From: Cyclina sinensis
Taxonomy: Eukaryota; Mollusca; Bivalvia; Venerida; Veneridae
Assembly: GCA_012932295.1 (NCBI GenBank)
Contig: JAAONU010000001.1
Coordinates: 44,737,134 to 44,801,133 of the forward strand
Reading direction: 5' to 3'
Length of the DNA stretch: 64,000 bases
The notes beneath the pieces are model-generated. The model had not been told where the DNA came from and did no database searches. It worked only from the letters and a program-made list of their open reading frames with translations. Both the position numbers and the translations under genes were made by a program. Shown one piece after another: positions 35,191 through 48,900 of this stretch (position 1 is its first letter; each line of letters begins with the position of its first letter).

Positions 35191-36827
35191 CAGTTCACCA
35201 TTTCTTCCTAATCTGCAAGTTTTTTTGGTGTTTTTTTAAGTCAAAGCAAAAACTTCTTTGTTAGTGTATATTTCTGAAGCAAGCATTTTATGGCATTTTT
35301 GTGCAATTTTAATATTACTTAAAACATTCATGACCTGCAATTTATCCTTTTTAGCAATACGTGTGCTATAGTCCTCATCTTGAAAAACAGCTACTAAGTC
35401 TAGAAATGGCCTTCTTTCCAATCATTCTGTGATGTTGACTTACATTGACTAAGATTCATAACTGTTTGCTAGTTGAGTTTATAAGTCAAGATTTTCCAGT
35501 CTAGCTACTTTCTGCCTTGTCCAGTATTGAAACTGTTCTACATTTTTTTTGAGGACCAATGAAATGGAGAACTCTTTAGCCATTTCTGGATACATGTTAT
35601 CTATATGCGAGGTTATATCTTGTCAGCATATCAGAGATTTTCTCGTAATCTTTGTTCAAGAAAATTGAATCATTTTGCTTTCTTAATATTAAGTTATGCA
35701 AGTTTTTAAATTCATTGCAGTCTAAATAAAACAGTGTAACAGAAATACCAGTAGGAGAATTCTTTGGAAATAGAACCAGGCTTCATTCGAATCAAGAGAG
35801 CAAACCCTTGTCATGTCAAATGTTACAAATGTCATGGCTCTTTGAAATCATCAATACATTTGAATGGTAAATCAATTTACTAAGCTCAATTGATTCTGAA
35901 TTTGCTCATATTCTGTTTAAGATTGTGATTTTCTGCTTTCTTCTTTCTTTTCGAGATCTTTACATATTTTCTACAACAATCCAGGCTTCAGCTTTTAAAC
36001 CCTGCATAGACAAGTTAATATTTAAGAGAATCAAGTCAATTTTTTGACATTCTTTGGCTGTAAACAGAGTTTCAGACAAATAAAATGTTGTAGATTTTTT
36101 TTCTGTACAGAGTTGTGTCATGCAATCGTAAGTGTTGCTGACAATTCAGGCATGCATTGCTTGCATCAAATATAATGTATCTTAGTCCCTATCATGTGAT
36201 CATTATTTATCTAATAAAAACAAAATATACTTGAAAGAAATCCTGTTTTTGTTGTATATTTACCATGGCAGTATGGGCTATACTCAGTGTGGACAATGGT
36301 GAGGAAGCAGTTAGCTTGTAAAGGATTTTTGATGTTTTCTTCATAAAAGTGTTCTGTTTTCTGTGTTCATAATCTGTTTTAATTACTTGAAGATTTGTAC
36401 CTTCAACTTAAATGTCTGGTCTCTCCAAAGCATTATTACCGTAATCTGAAGGCCAGCATAAACCATACAGAGAGAAAAGTTAAAAACAAAAAAAATCTTT
36501 TTTGCAGTACTTATATAATGTAGCCTGTTTGCATTTCTTAAAGCAATACAACAAGTAACTTATAGTAAGTCAGAATGTTGAGTTCTTTTTTCTGAAGAAA
36601 AGTCAACCAATTACAGGTGTTACACATAGTGACATAAGCTTACAATCAAAACAATAAAACCCCTTCTGTTAGTTACTGTAAGCTGAATCATCTCAACAAA
36701 ACATTAGGCAATCCAAAGACTCTTGCATGCAAATGTTTTACAGTTTTTACACATTTTGTATTAATTGAAACATGGAAGTAAGTATTTAGATCTGTTACAA
36801 TTAGTTGACAGTCTTGTACATATTGAA

Positions 36828-36994
36828 TTAATAATATTCATTGTTGCTAGGCAACCAGTCATAATCATCAAGGTCATCTTCTATGGGTAGATATCCTTTA
36901 CAAACTGCATCCACTGAGGCTAACATAAGGTCAAGGCGACCTTCAAGGTCATCCAATGTGTAGTTCATCTCTGAAGTATCATTATTCTTCCCTC
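36828..36994 (-). CDS. polycystin-1-like exon E26 (C-terminal tail)
   Basis: GKNNDTSEMNYTLDDLEGRL, DLMLASVDAVCKGYLPIEDD, LDDYDWLPSNNEYY, stop TAA (36828-36830). The tail after the last channel helix is short and acidic, with no long coiled coil of the kind seen in vertebrate PKD1. Acceptor ctctgttttccag; two bases complete Gly from E25. An ATTAAA on this strand at 36378-36383 is a weak candidate polyadenylation signal. Confidence 0.9.
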
Positions 36995-39900
36995 CTGGAA
37001 AACAGAGGCAGCAATTAACAACAAATTAAAAAGATGGAATAAGTTTGGTTTAGAATAAAAGGTGTTGAAATGCTTACACTGTTTGAAATTAACTATAGGA
37101 AGACATCGGAAATGAACAAATCAACCAATACACCAAAGACTGCATACCTAAGGTCAGATTTTTCTAGTGTCTTTTAACAACAAGAGCCGGTCGAACCAGG
37201 TGACGCTCCCCGAATAGGTTTTGGTCACAGAAAAGTGTGTCCATAAAAAGGTTACTTACATTTACACTGAAGATATCTGGCACATTGTGAATCCATGACA
37301 ACTGCCAAATAATCTACTGCCAAAAGCCTCATGACATCAAATGAGAGGAAGTATTAAAACATATATTACAGAATGAAAATGTACATATGAAACATATTAA
37401 ACAAAAAGTATGATAATTAAGGACAATAACAAGTATGAAAATTAACAAAGGGCAGTAACTCCAAAATAATGAAGCAAAGGGAATGGTTCTTGTGAATTGC
37501 ACTTCACCATTATGAGGCCTATCCACCTGTGAAGTTTCAAGTCAGTAGTTTTCATACTGTTGGGGTTACATTGTGGACAAAAAACAAGTATGGAAAATTA
37601 TAAAGGGCAGTAACTCAAAAGTTATGAAGCAGAGAGTTGTGGATTTTATGCACTGCACTTCCTCCCAATAAGATCTGTCCACCTACAAAGTTTCTTGTTG
37701 ATACCTCTTGTAGTTTCAGACTTATGTCCCAGACAAAGTTTTAAGTGTAAAAATGAAAAAAGGGCAATAACTCAAAAATTAGACAAGGCAGAGTTACGGT
37801 TCATATGCACTGCACTTCTACTCAATGAGATCTATCTACCTACAAGGTTTCTTGTTGATATCTCTTGTAGTTGTAGAGTTATGTCCCGGACAAAGTTCTA
37901 AGTGTAAAAATGAAAAAATGGCAAAAACTCAAAAATTAGGCAAGGCAGAGTTATGGTTCTTCTGCACTGCACTTCTTCCCAATAAGATCTGTCCACCTAC
38001 AAAGTTTCTTGTTGATACTTCTTGTAGTTTCAGACTTATGTCCCGGACAAAGTTATAAGTGTAAAAATGAAAAAAGGGCAATAACTCAAAAATTAGACAA
38101 GGCAGAGTTACGGTTCATATGCACAGCACTTCTACTCAATGAGATCAATCTACCTACATTCTTGTTCACACCTCTTGTAGTTTCAGAGTTATGTCCTAGA
38201 CAAAGTTCAAAGTGTAAATATGAACGAAGGGCAAGAACCAAAAAATTAGGCAATGCAGAGTTATGATTCTTATGCACTGCACTTCTACTCAATAAGATCT
38301 ATCTACCTACAAAGTTTCTTGCTGATACTTCTTGTAGTTTCAGAGTTATGTCCCGGACAAGAAAAAGTGGACGGACGGACGGACATACGGACGGACAAAG
38401 CGGCGACTACATGCTCTCAATTCGGGTAGCATAAAAAGGTATAACTTGTTTAGTATTGTATTGTAATCCATGGGTTATAGGTTCGATTCCCCACTCCTCC
38501 ATTAACATTTTTTATGATGAGACATTAAACCAAGGTCCCATGTACTATACACTGAGCTTGGAAAAAAACCAGTGGTGTCTCTGGAATGGGATGTTTTCTG
38601 TATACTGAACTTCCCCCACAACCTTTGAATATCTAACTAAACTCTGCAGGGCATGTCAGTCATATCAAAGACCTAAAATACCACAGATTGACTACTTGTG
38701 TAAATCTCACAAAATCTTGTGTGTAAATCTCACAAAATCTCGTGACAGCTGGGTATGATCTTGCAAAATCTTGTTTGTTTTATATCTCAAATATCTCAAA
38801 AACTATTTAATTATCATGAAAACAAATTGCATAATGCAATAGAGCATTCATTTGTCTACAAAATGATACCTTACTTAACAAATTCAAACCAGAAATGACA
38901 AAGTTTTATACAAAGAAGAAAACCATCTCTGTGGTAAGCAATGTTTGGAATTTAGCAGCAAATATGCCTCTTGACTAACTAAAAATCAGAATTTCTTCAA
39001 AATATAAAAAAAAAAAATTAAAAAAAAAATATGTATAAGTAAAACCTTTATACTGAAATGTTCACTTCATAATACGCTATTGACTTCTAGTTAAGATATT
39101 TACAGGTCATTTAGGTTTTGGACAAAATGTTGACTTATCTCATGATTAAAAAAAAGTATTCCTTCAGCTTATAATGGAGTTTCGTATTCTAGGTCTTCGG
39201 TCATATGGACAACAAGTACCAACAGTAAATAAAACCAAAGAGATAGACAGAGACTTAACCAACATTTTGCTGCTAGCAATGTTTTTGTCTTAGCAACCAG
39301 TACAGACCATATCTGTCTGTTACAGACTTATCATGGTCTCTACTTTTTGCTACTTTGTAAGTTTTCATGTAGTACCCCTACGAAGTATTAATGAGGCTGT
39401 CGAAAATAAACAATAGACAAGTCCATTTCACAAATTTAGTTGGGCATGATGTCATGTATTTACTCTAAGTTCCTAGTAAATTATCACAGCTGTTATTTTC
39501 CATCCCCTTATTTCCCTCAAAGCAGTTACTGCTTATAGACAAAAAAATAAAGCTTTTTCCTAAAAAGATTCTTGAAACAAAGAGAGCACCACTAATTAAT
39601 ATAATAAAGTCAATAACGAAAATCCATTAACACCTTAGGAGGTACTCTAAACAGCCATTTTTTGTACCATTTTGTTTACTTAGAAGAATATTAAAAGGTC
39701 TGTTCTGTAATTTTTCTATATATAGAGTCTAACTTGCTTCATGGTAACCACAGATATTTAAGTACCCATTCTAAATTTATGAAAATATCTGGTAATAAAC
39801 ATATCTGCTGAAAATGGTCAAAACTCAAACAATAAATCAATGAGCAAAATGGAATGCCAGCTGACAGAAATGCTCACCTTTAAAATATTTCAGCTTTATG

Positions 39901-42900
39901 TTTGTGATGACCTTGTTCAAGTCAAATCCAATCCACTGTTTGAAACGCTGGCTAATAAACTCTAAGATCTCGTACTCATTTCTCTGCCTGCTAACATCTT
40001 TGTGAACAACTGCAAATGCCTCGTTGAGAATTGTGACAAACATGTTCATCAGGACAAACATGACAAACGTGAAGAAAAAGAAGAAATAAATTGGTCCAAT
40101 GATTCTGTAATGTTCTATCACACCTTGAAAGTCATACGAGCCCAATGAAAATGACAGAAGTGTCTCAAATCCTTGGATGAATGTTTTGAACCCACGCACA
40201 CCTGAACTAAAAACCAAGAATCCACATCCTACAAAAGCCAGCAAGACAATGCCAAAGACAAGGGAAAATGCAGACAACTCTTTTGCTGATAGCTTCAAAG
40301 TTCTTGCCAACATAGACATGCGTCGATTAAATCTCAGAATGTGGATAAGCTTGAGAATGGAGGAAAAGATGGCAAACGCAAGTAGTATCTGAAATACTTC
40401 ATCCCATAATGCTATCCTCTGGAAACTGAAGAATTTGTCTGCAAATAGATAAAACAGATAATTGTTTTTAATGCGATACTGAAGTATATTTCACTGTGTA
40501 AGCACCAAAAATGATACCTTATGGAATGGCAAATAAAGTATGAAGCTCAAACTGAAACCAGCAATTATTCAATTTTTTCTTTATGCAAAGATGACTCTGC
40601 ATTTTGCTTAAAACTGATTGCAACTACTTTACAGCTCCATTAAATGAACAAGTTTGATGACATCACCAACATTCTGAACGCTGCCTGGTGAATGTGCCAC
40701 CCTAGAGAAAAAAATTGTATTACATTTAAGTCAGAAAATAAATCTATGAAATACTGGTATACCTTCTGACAATTTCACAAGCAGTAGGTTTATCAGGATA
40801 TAATCTGTTGTTATATCATAAATAAGTACTGAAAAGCATGAACATGAAATTAACATTCCATTTTCATATAAAAAAAATCAGTATCAGAATATTGTAAAAA
40901 TAAATATAAAAAAAATCAGATCACTGACTGATATGATAAATGATCTGAAATGAACATTATTTTTTGAGGATCTTCTTGTGGTTCTTCAATTTGTCTTCTA
41001 GCAAAAATTAAATAATTTTCATGGCAGTTTGAAACAATCATAAATTTTATTTGTAGAAATCTAGTTTAAAATTCAATATTTTTTACATCGTAAAGATTAC
41101 AATATTCAAGGACATCCAAACAATAACATAACGAGTGTGACATTAGCCAGACAGTTAATGCTTTTATCTTCATATAACAGATTACACACCAAATACAAAC
41201 AGACATTACAAATATTTCAAGTCAGATGGAATGATTTTTAGCTTTAAATGCAGTTGAATTTTATTGGTGGAAGTTTGGCACTGACTTATAAAATCCCTTA
41301 ATTCTATGATAACGGAGAACTAATCAAGACTCAAATCTTCAACAAAATTTTTTAATTGAGTTAAATACCCTTTAACAGTGAAACTCAAGTTGGGTGGTAA
41401 TTAAACCTGACCAATGTCCTGGGAACAGCCAGTGCTACACTTCCATTCTTTATAAGAAACTGCCAACTATTTTACAGAAATTGTACAAGTCTGTGGAGGG
41501 GCTTGAACCTGTGATCACCAATCAGTAAGAGGTTAAGTGATTAGAGGTTAGCAACTCGAACCACTTAAACAAAGAGACTGGTAACAGAGTTCAGTGAACT
41601 ATTATTGAAACTGAGAACTTTAAAATAAAAAGTCAGTTTTAATTTAAGAAATAAATAAAATGTAAATACCTTTAAGTTTGGTCACTGTTTCCACAGCAAA
41701 AGATGTCATAGCATGTCGCAGCAGGTACATGATCACACAGGTTACAGAGATTAACAAGGTCACAAACTGTAGACAATTCCAGAAACTCACAAAATGACGT
41801 CTGCCATCACGCTTGATCTGTTTCAGCTCCAGACCAATGAAATAGACAACACAGGCTAGTGCACAGAGTTCACACAAAATCACAAATATTGCAAAACCAC
41901 CCAAATAAGAAAACAAGCGGAAAGTGTATATTTGTACCCTTTTCAGAATGATGCCTGTAGTTGGCATTTCTAATGAGATCAACGTTGTTGTGAACAAGTT
42001 AATATTTGGATTATACATGGTGAATTCTATAAACACAATTCTAGTTAATCTATCTATCCACTTTTGTGTTTTTAGCAAGTCAGCGGTTTTGTTCACATTA
42101 TCTCTTTGTCCAATCAAATCAGCTATGTATCCACCACCACTATAGATTCCAATCTGTAATGTAAAAAAGAAAAATTGTAGAAAAAAAACTTTTAAAACAG
42201 CAGATGCCCAGAGCACTTCTGGTTAATGTCCCTTATTATGTGAGGTTTCAACAAGGTCCTTTTAAAAAAATTGAGAAATGCACTAGAACATGAAAAAATT
42301 TATAAATGGAATTTATTCAAAATCAAAATCAGGCAGATTTATTGGTCATGTACCTTTACTTTTAGTTGCCACTGTGACCTTCACCTTTGAGCTATGAACC
42401 TAGGTTCTGCATGCAACATGCTATCACATCAAGGTGAACAAAAATGCCAAAGTATTTAGAAATTCTTCCATGCATGGAGAAGAAAAGGCCCAGACAAGCT
42501 ATTCCTAAAAGACACTTTTCAAAGGGATTTAATTCAAATCTAAACCAGGCAGAGTTATGGATCTTGTACTCTGAACTTTCTCTAATTGTTCTCTATCTCC
42601 AGGTGAAGTTTCAACAAAGTCCCTCTCTATTTTTAACCAGGTTTTCAACAAAGTTGAAACCTGGTTATTAGATTGGGGTATGGTTGGGCAGGCAGGTGTC
42701 AAACTGATGGTTTCCATTCAATAACTTTAGTTTGGATAGACCAATCTTAACAAAACTTGGTACATAGCATGCTTGTACGGAAACCTAGCTTGGGATTGTA
42801 TTTCAGTCGGATCAAGGTCAAGGTCACTGTAACTAAAAATAAAAAAATGGCTTTAAGTCAATAACTTGAGTTTTTATTGGTCAATCTTGACGAAACTTGG

Positions 42901-45900
42901 TATATAATTTACTTGCATGATAACCTAGCTTGGAATTATATTTGGGACCAGTGTGGTCAAGGTTAAGTTCACTGTCACTAAAAATTAAGAACTGGATTCC
43001 AGTCGATAACTTAGGTTTGAAATGACTCATGTTGACTAAACATGGTGTATAGCACCCTTGCATGAAAATCTAGCTTGGGATTGTATTTGGGGTCAGTTGA
43101 GTCAAGGTCAAGGTCACTATTACTAAAATAGAAAATTGGATTCCAGTCATTAACTTATGATTGGAATGACTAATTTTGACTAAACTTGGTGTAAAGCAAC
43201 TTAAGCATTTACTGGTCAATCTTGATTAAACTTGGTATACATCACCCTTGCATCAAACCTAGCTTAGGACTGTATTTAGGATCAGTCAGGTCAAGGTCAC
43301 TGTTACTAAAATAAAAAATCAGTTACCATTAAATAACTTGGGTTTAAATTGACTGATCTTGATGATACTCTGTATATAGCATCCTTGCAGCATCCTGACA
43401 CCTGCATGCATTTCGTATGCACTTAAATTATTTTTATGGCTTCATGCAGATTATACATGTATGTCGTATTGCTCTATTGTTTAATAATCATATAGTCTCT
43501 AGTCTTTATGGTATAGTTATGGATTTTAGGAGTCCTCAGTCATGCTTCCTTGGATTTAGATCAGGTTCACAGCTGTCTTTAAAAAAAAACAAAAAAAAAC
43601 AACATTTTTCTTTTGTAAAATTATTTGGTGAAAAGTTGAAAACCTGGTTTTATCGCATGGTGCATCTCTTGTTATTGAGTTTTGCTCAAGACAAAAAAAT
43701 TCAATAAAGGGAAGTAATTACAAAAATAAAAAAGGCAGAGTTATGTTTCTTGTACACTGCACTCCAACTCACCAAGATCTATATACTCAGAAGGTTTCAA
43801 GTCTGTAGCTTTAATACTTCATGAGTATAATTATCCAGACAAAATTTATATATAAATAGTCCACTTTTTTAACCTTTAAGTGGTCACTGTGACCTTGAAC
43901 TTTGAGCTTTGAGTCTAAGTCTTGCATGTGACATGCTGTCTCATCAAGGTGAACAAAAGTGCAAAGGTATTTAAAAATTCTTCCATGCAAGGAGAAGTTA
44001 AGGCATGTACAAACAAATCAGTCCACATTGTTAACCTATTGGCTGTCTCTGTGACCTTGACCTTTGAGCTAAACACCTAGATCTTACAAGTGACATGCCT
44101 TGTCAGCAAGGTGAACAGAAGTGTCAAGGTATTTAAAAATTCTTCCATGTATGGAGAAGTTATGGCCTGGACAAGCAAATCTGGATAAGCACATGCACTA
44201 ACACACTTAATTACGCACATACACTGACATGCCATTGTGACAGCTATGTTGAGCTCACAGCAAGTAAGCTCCACAAAAACTGAATGCTTCTTCAGTATCT
44301 TTTCTTTCCTTTTTGATTTTTTAGGTAAATGTAATGAATCATAATATAAAGTAAGGAATAAATACTTGTCATATCTATATATAATATTTATTTTAAGACT
44401 ATAACAATCTAGTTTCTTTAATGTCTGAAGTTCTAATTTAAGACATTTACTTTCTCCACTATGAAAGACAAGAGGGCCATGATGGCCCTAAATCACTCAC
44501 CTAAGTCTCATTGCTCATGTTACAAATATCATTACTGGTTTTTGTAGGTGCAAGTTTGAAAAGCTTTGCAATACAATGTAAGTTTGAAGACTCTGGGTGT
44601 ACTGGTACTCAATTTTTTTTAGCAGAAATAGTTTTACTCTACAGGTCCCAGTGACTTTGACCTTTGACCTACAACCCCAAAAACAATAGGGTTCTTCTAA
44701 TATAATTACCCTATAAAGTTTGAAGGTTCTGGGTGTAATGATACTCCAGTTACTGAGAAGAAATAGTTTTCTCTCTTCAGGTCCCTGTGACCTTGACTTT
44801 TGGCCTACTGACCCCAAAAATGACTGGGTTCTTTTACTGAGTAAAGACAATCATCCTATGAAGTTTAAAGGCTCTGGGTAAAATGGTACTCCAGTAACTG
44901 AGCAGAAACAGTTTTCACTCTACAGGTCCCTGTGAACTTAACCTTTGACCTACGGACCCTAAAAACAATAGGGTTCTTCTAATACAATTATCCTATAAGG
45001 TTTGAAGGCTCTGGGTGTAATGGTACTCCAGTTACTCTGCAGAAATACTTTTCACTCTACAGGTCCCTGTGACCCTGACCTTTGACATACTAGCCCCAAA
45101 AAAAACATGGTTCTTCTATTTAGTAAAAGCAATCATCCTATGAAGTTTGGAGGCTCTGGGTAAAATGGTAATCCTGTTATTGAGTGGAAATGGTTTTCAC
45201 TCTAGAGGTCCCTCTGACCTCGACCTTTGATCTACTGACCCAAAACACAAAAGGGATGTTTTGTACTCAATAAGGGCAATAACCCTGTGAAGTTTGAAGG
45301 CTTTGGGTCAACTGGTACTCAAGTTATTGAAAGGAAATGAAGTGTGAAAGACAGACACACAAACAGACACCAATGGACAAGGAAAAAACAATATGTCTCC
45401 ATCAGAAGGGCAGGGTTTGGGGGAGACATAACAACAAACAATTGAAGGTATAGCCCTTGGTGTTTTAGAGCAGCAGATTTTTTAAGTTTTCCCTATATAA
45501 ATCCTTGTGTAAAATCAAATGACCCCCCCCCCCCCCCCCACCCCGGGTTGGGCTAGTTTTGACCCCAGAATCATGATTTGAACAAACTTGGTAGAGGTCC
45601 ACTAGACAATGCTGCACACCAAATATCTAAACTCTAGGCAACGTGGTTTCTGACAAGAAGATTTTTAAATTTTTTCCTATATAACTCTATGTAAAACATG
45701 TGACCCCTGGGGCGGGGCCTTTTTTGACCCAGGGGCTATGATTTGAACAAACTTGGAAGAGGTCCAGTACACAATGCTGTACACCAAATATCTTAACTTT
45801 AGGCCTTGCATTATCTGAAAAGAAGTTTTTTTTAAAGTTTTTCCTATATAACTCTTTATAAAACATGTGACCCCTGGGGCGGAGCCAATTTTGACCCAGG

Positions 45901-48900
45901 AGACATGATTTGAACAAACTTGGTAGTGGTCCACTGGATAATGCTTCACACAAACTATCTAAACTCTATGCCTTGTGGCTTCTGACAAGAAGATTTTTAA
46001 GTTTTCCTTATATAAATCTATGTAAAATCAACTGACCCCTGAGGTGGGGTCAGTTTTGACCCCATGGTAATAATTAGAACAAACTTGGTAGAGGTCCACT
46101 AGATGATGCTTCATACCAAATATCTAAACTCCAGGCCTTGAGATTTCGGAGAAGAAGATTTTTAAAGATCCAACTTTTAAAATCTAATTTTAGCTCCAGT
46201 GAACCAGAAATGCAATGGACCAGAACCATTTGAACAATCTTGGTAGAGCTTCATGCAAGGAACATACCAGGCAAGTTTCATTTAATTTGGCCCTTTGGTT
46301 TCAGAGGAGATGTCATTTCAATGAAAAGTTGATGACGGACAACGGACGGACTGATGGACAGACGGACGATGGACAAAGACTGATCAGAAAAGCTCACCCT
46401 GAGCACTTTGTGCTTAGGTGAGCTAAAAAGGGCAATCATTATGTAAGATTTGATCCCTGGTTTACTAGCAGTGCACTAAACCTAGGCCCAGACCCATGAT
46501 CTTGGCCAGAATGGGAGTTGGTGGGGGGGCACACCTTGGTCTGGGTATCAGGTTCATCATTACTATCACTATTTTTATCAGCATTTCTACCTAAACTTTC
46601 CACCATGCCTCCACAATCTGGTCCAGGTCATAAACTGAAGTCCAAAGTCAATTGATCAAAACTCCACTAATCTCTAACAATACTCTGATTTGTACAGTAC
46701 ATAATATTGGGGGATGACTTATGTACTGGGACCCTTTCAATATTAAATTTTTTATCCCCAAAACCAGTTCAAAGGCTCAGGGCATACTGGTTGAAAGAGT
46801 AAGCTGTTCAGAATCTTAGAAACTTAAACAGCTAAAAGTGAAACAAACATAGCAACATAAAAATTAATTCTTTACAGTATAATAACTAAAGACTAGTATG
46901 ATATGCTGACATTTCTTTTGTTTGCAATAAAACTAGATACATATACAACTTCACGGGTAAGACTGAAATGTGTCTGTGCTTGAACACAAAAGTATTTGAC
47001 CTTACCTCGCCAGCATAAGGCACACCATCCACATCCATTGTAGACTGAAACCTCCAGGGGTTATTGTGTGAGACCTTTGTATTACTGACTGGTTCTGTAA
47101 TCCAACCTTCAAAGTATGACTCTTTACTGTCATGACCCTGGGACCAGTCAAAACTACACTTCTCTATATAAGGCACCATTCTTTTTGGTCTGTAACACAT
47201 TTCTGAAAGAGAAAGACGACAAACTAGAGCTGTTGCTAAGTGACAAATGCTCCTTAAGAATTGACTTAAGCAGGTTTGGACAAACAGTGCGACTGTTATA
47301 TGCCCTCATCTGGGGCATAAAAATGTTATTTCTTGAGGACCAAAGTATAATTGTATGATCCTGATTGAATCTCTGTGTCTTCTATAATCATATTTACTTG
47401 GTACAATTTCTCTTACAATATTGTAAATATGACAAACAAACTGTGTGAAGATGCATCAGTCTACACATGCTTCTTTCTACATAATGAAGGACATGTGGTA
47501 CAAAAAAGCAAGTAACAGTTACATGTAGCAATAAGAAATTGTTAGCAATGATGGATGCTCCCCAAAGCAAATGCTGCTCTATATTATTGCCCTTTCAGTA
47601 AATACTGAACAGATATAATGTTTGCCTGTAAAACATTCTTTAAATTGTCATTTAATCTATATTCATGGAAATACTTTGGTAGCATGACCTTGACCTCAAT
47701 AATGCTGGTAATATACATGTCTCCTGAAGCTTCCCATCAATATTTATGAAATTCCATATGGTTACTGTGAAAGAGCTACTATTATAATTATATTATATGT
47801 AGTAATATTAAATGGCCCATAACTCCTCATCCATGCTGGTAAAATGCACATTTCCTCCCCAAAAAACAATTCATTAAAATCCAGCAAATGGTTGCTTAGA
47901 AATAGCCCAGACACAAGCAAGCTTCGAGATATTAAGGTATGTTGGTACATTTTGTACTACTAGGGGCAGACCTCTGAACAGATCACAGGTTGTTGTTGTA
48001 TATGGCAAAACATACTGTAACTTGGTTGGACAAGTAATAAAGACAAATGCAAAATAAGGGTCTATTTTTCAAACCTAAAGATGTGCTTCTTTTAAGGGTT
48101 TCAGAAAATTCTGTTTCTACCTGGATTAACTCTGTGTTGCCTCAGCCTCACAGGCCCCACTCTGTATGAGGCCTGGGTAGATATGAGCCTTGTGTCTTCT
48201 TCAATTACATCACCATTCCAGTCATGTGACACATACAGACTGGGTAGCAGTATTGTGTCCATCCAGTGCCAAAAGTCCTTGATATTGTGAATCTACAAAT
48301 ACAGGCAGATAACTGCTTCAAAATGAGTAGAATCACAGAACTGCAGACTTATGCATTTTGATATCTCCATTTTTTCTTTTTTTCTGTTTTTCCACTGAAA
48401 CTTCAAGTTTTGCACAACAAAAATCTCATTTCTTTATATTAGTCATGCATATGACTGTATAAGACTTCTTGCAATCTTGACCAAAGACAAAAGTCTATAT
48501 CATATGTAAGTTTACAGCTAATGAATTTCATGAAGAAAGTATTCTGAGTGCTCTTACTAATGTTAAAGAGGCTGACAACACCATTAAACTCATCCATATA
48601 AAATGGAATTTAAAAAACTAGCAAAGTCTAAACAAACCCTTGTCAGATTCTGTTTTGGAGATATGATGTTCATTAACATCTGTTTCATACTGTATGAGTC
48701 TGGGTCTCTGTTATGACTGGCAACAAGGACTAGAATGACCAGATAAAACATGTAGAAAACAATCTCTTGGATGACCCTGAACATTTTGATCTCTTTCAGC
48801 CGCTGCTCTCTTATTGATGCAAGCTTCTTTGGGTTTGGAGGAGCTGCAAACTGTTTTGTTCTTTTTGCTACAAATATTATAGTACAGATATTAAACTCCT

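Larger units (their letters stand above)
29471..36827. other. convergent intergenic region between zmiz and the polycystin gene
   Basis: AT-rich; parts are probably 3' UTR of either gene. It holds an interspersed-repeat remnant (30340-30525), short duplications (31150-31257 and 34090-34195), the 57-bp satellite (31868-32505) and a decayed ~42-bp array (35000-35190). No coding frame with recognisable homology. Confidence 0.6.
42154..47005 (-). other. repeat-filled polycystin intron between E23 and E24 (4.85 kb)
   Basis: Nearly all of it is dispersed repeat: a 42635-43649 inverted-repeat element nested in an older repeat (about 42240-42634 and 43690-44240), then the 44494-46422 element. No coding exon. 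Confidence 0.7.

Noticed and set aside
37695..38292. Repeated small open frames with PRQSFKCKNEKRA-like peptides
   Set aside because: Units of an interspersed tandem element inside an intron of the opposite-strand gene.
40626..40705. Possible extra polycystin exon (pyrimidine-rich AG, then ~20 open codons)
   Set aside because: No convincing donor and no family similarity; E24 joins E25 perfectly in phase without it. Could at most be a rare terminal exon.
45677..45953. Two overlapping antisense open frames of about 90 codons
   Set aside because: Lie in the 167-bp unit array of a dispersed element.
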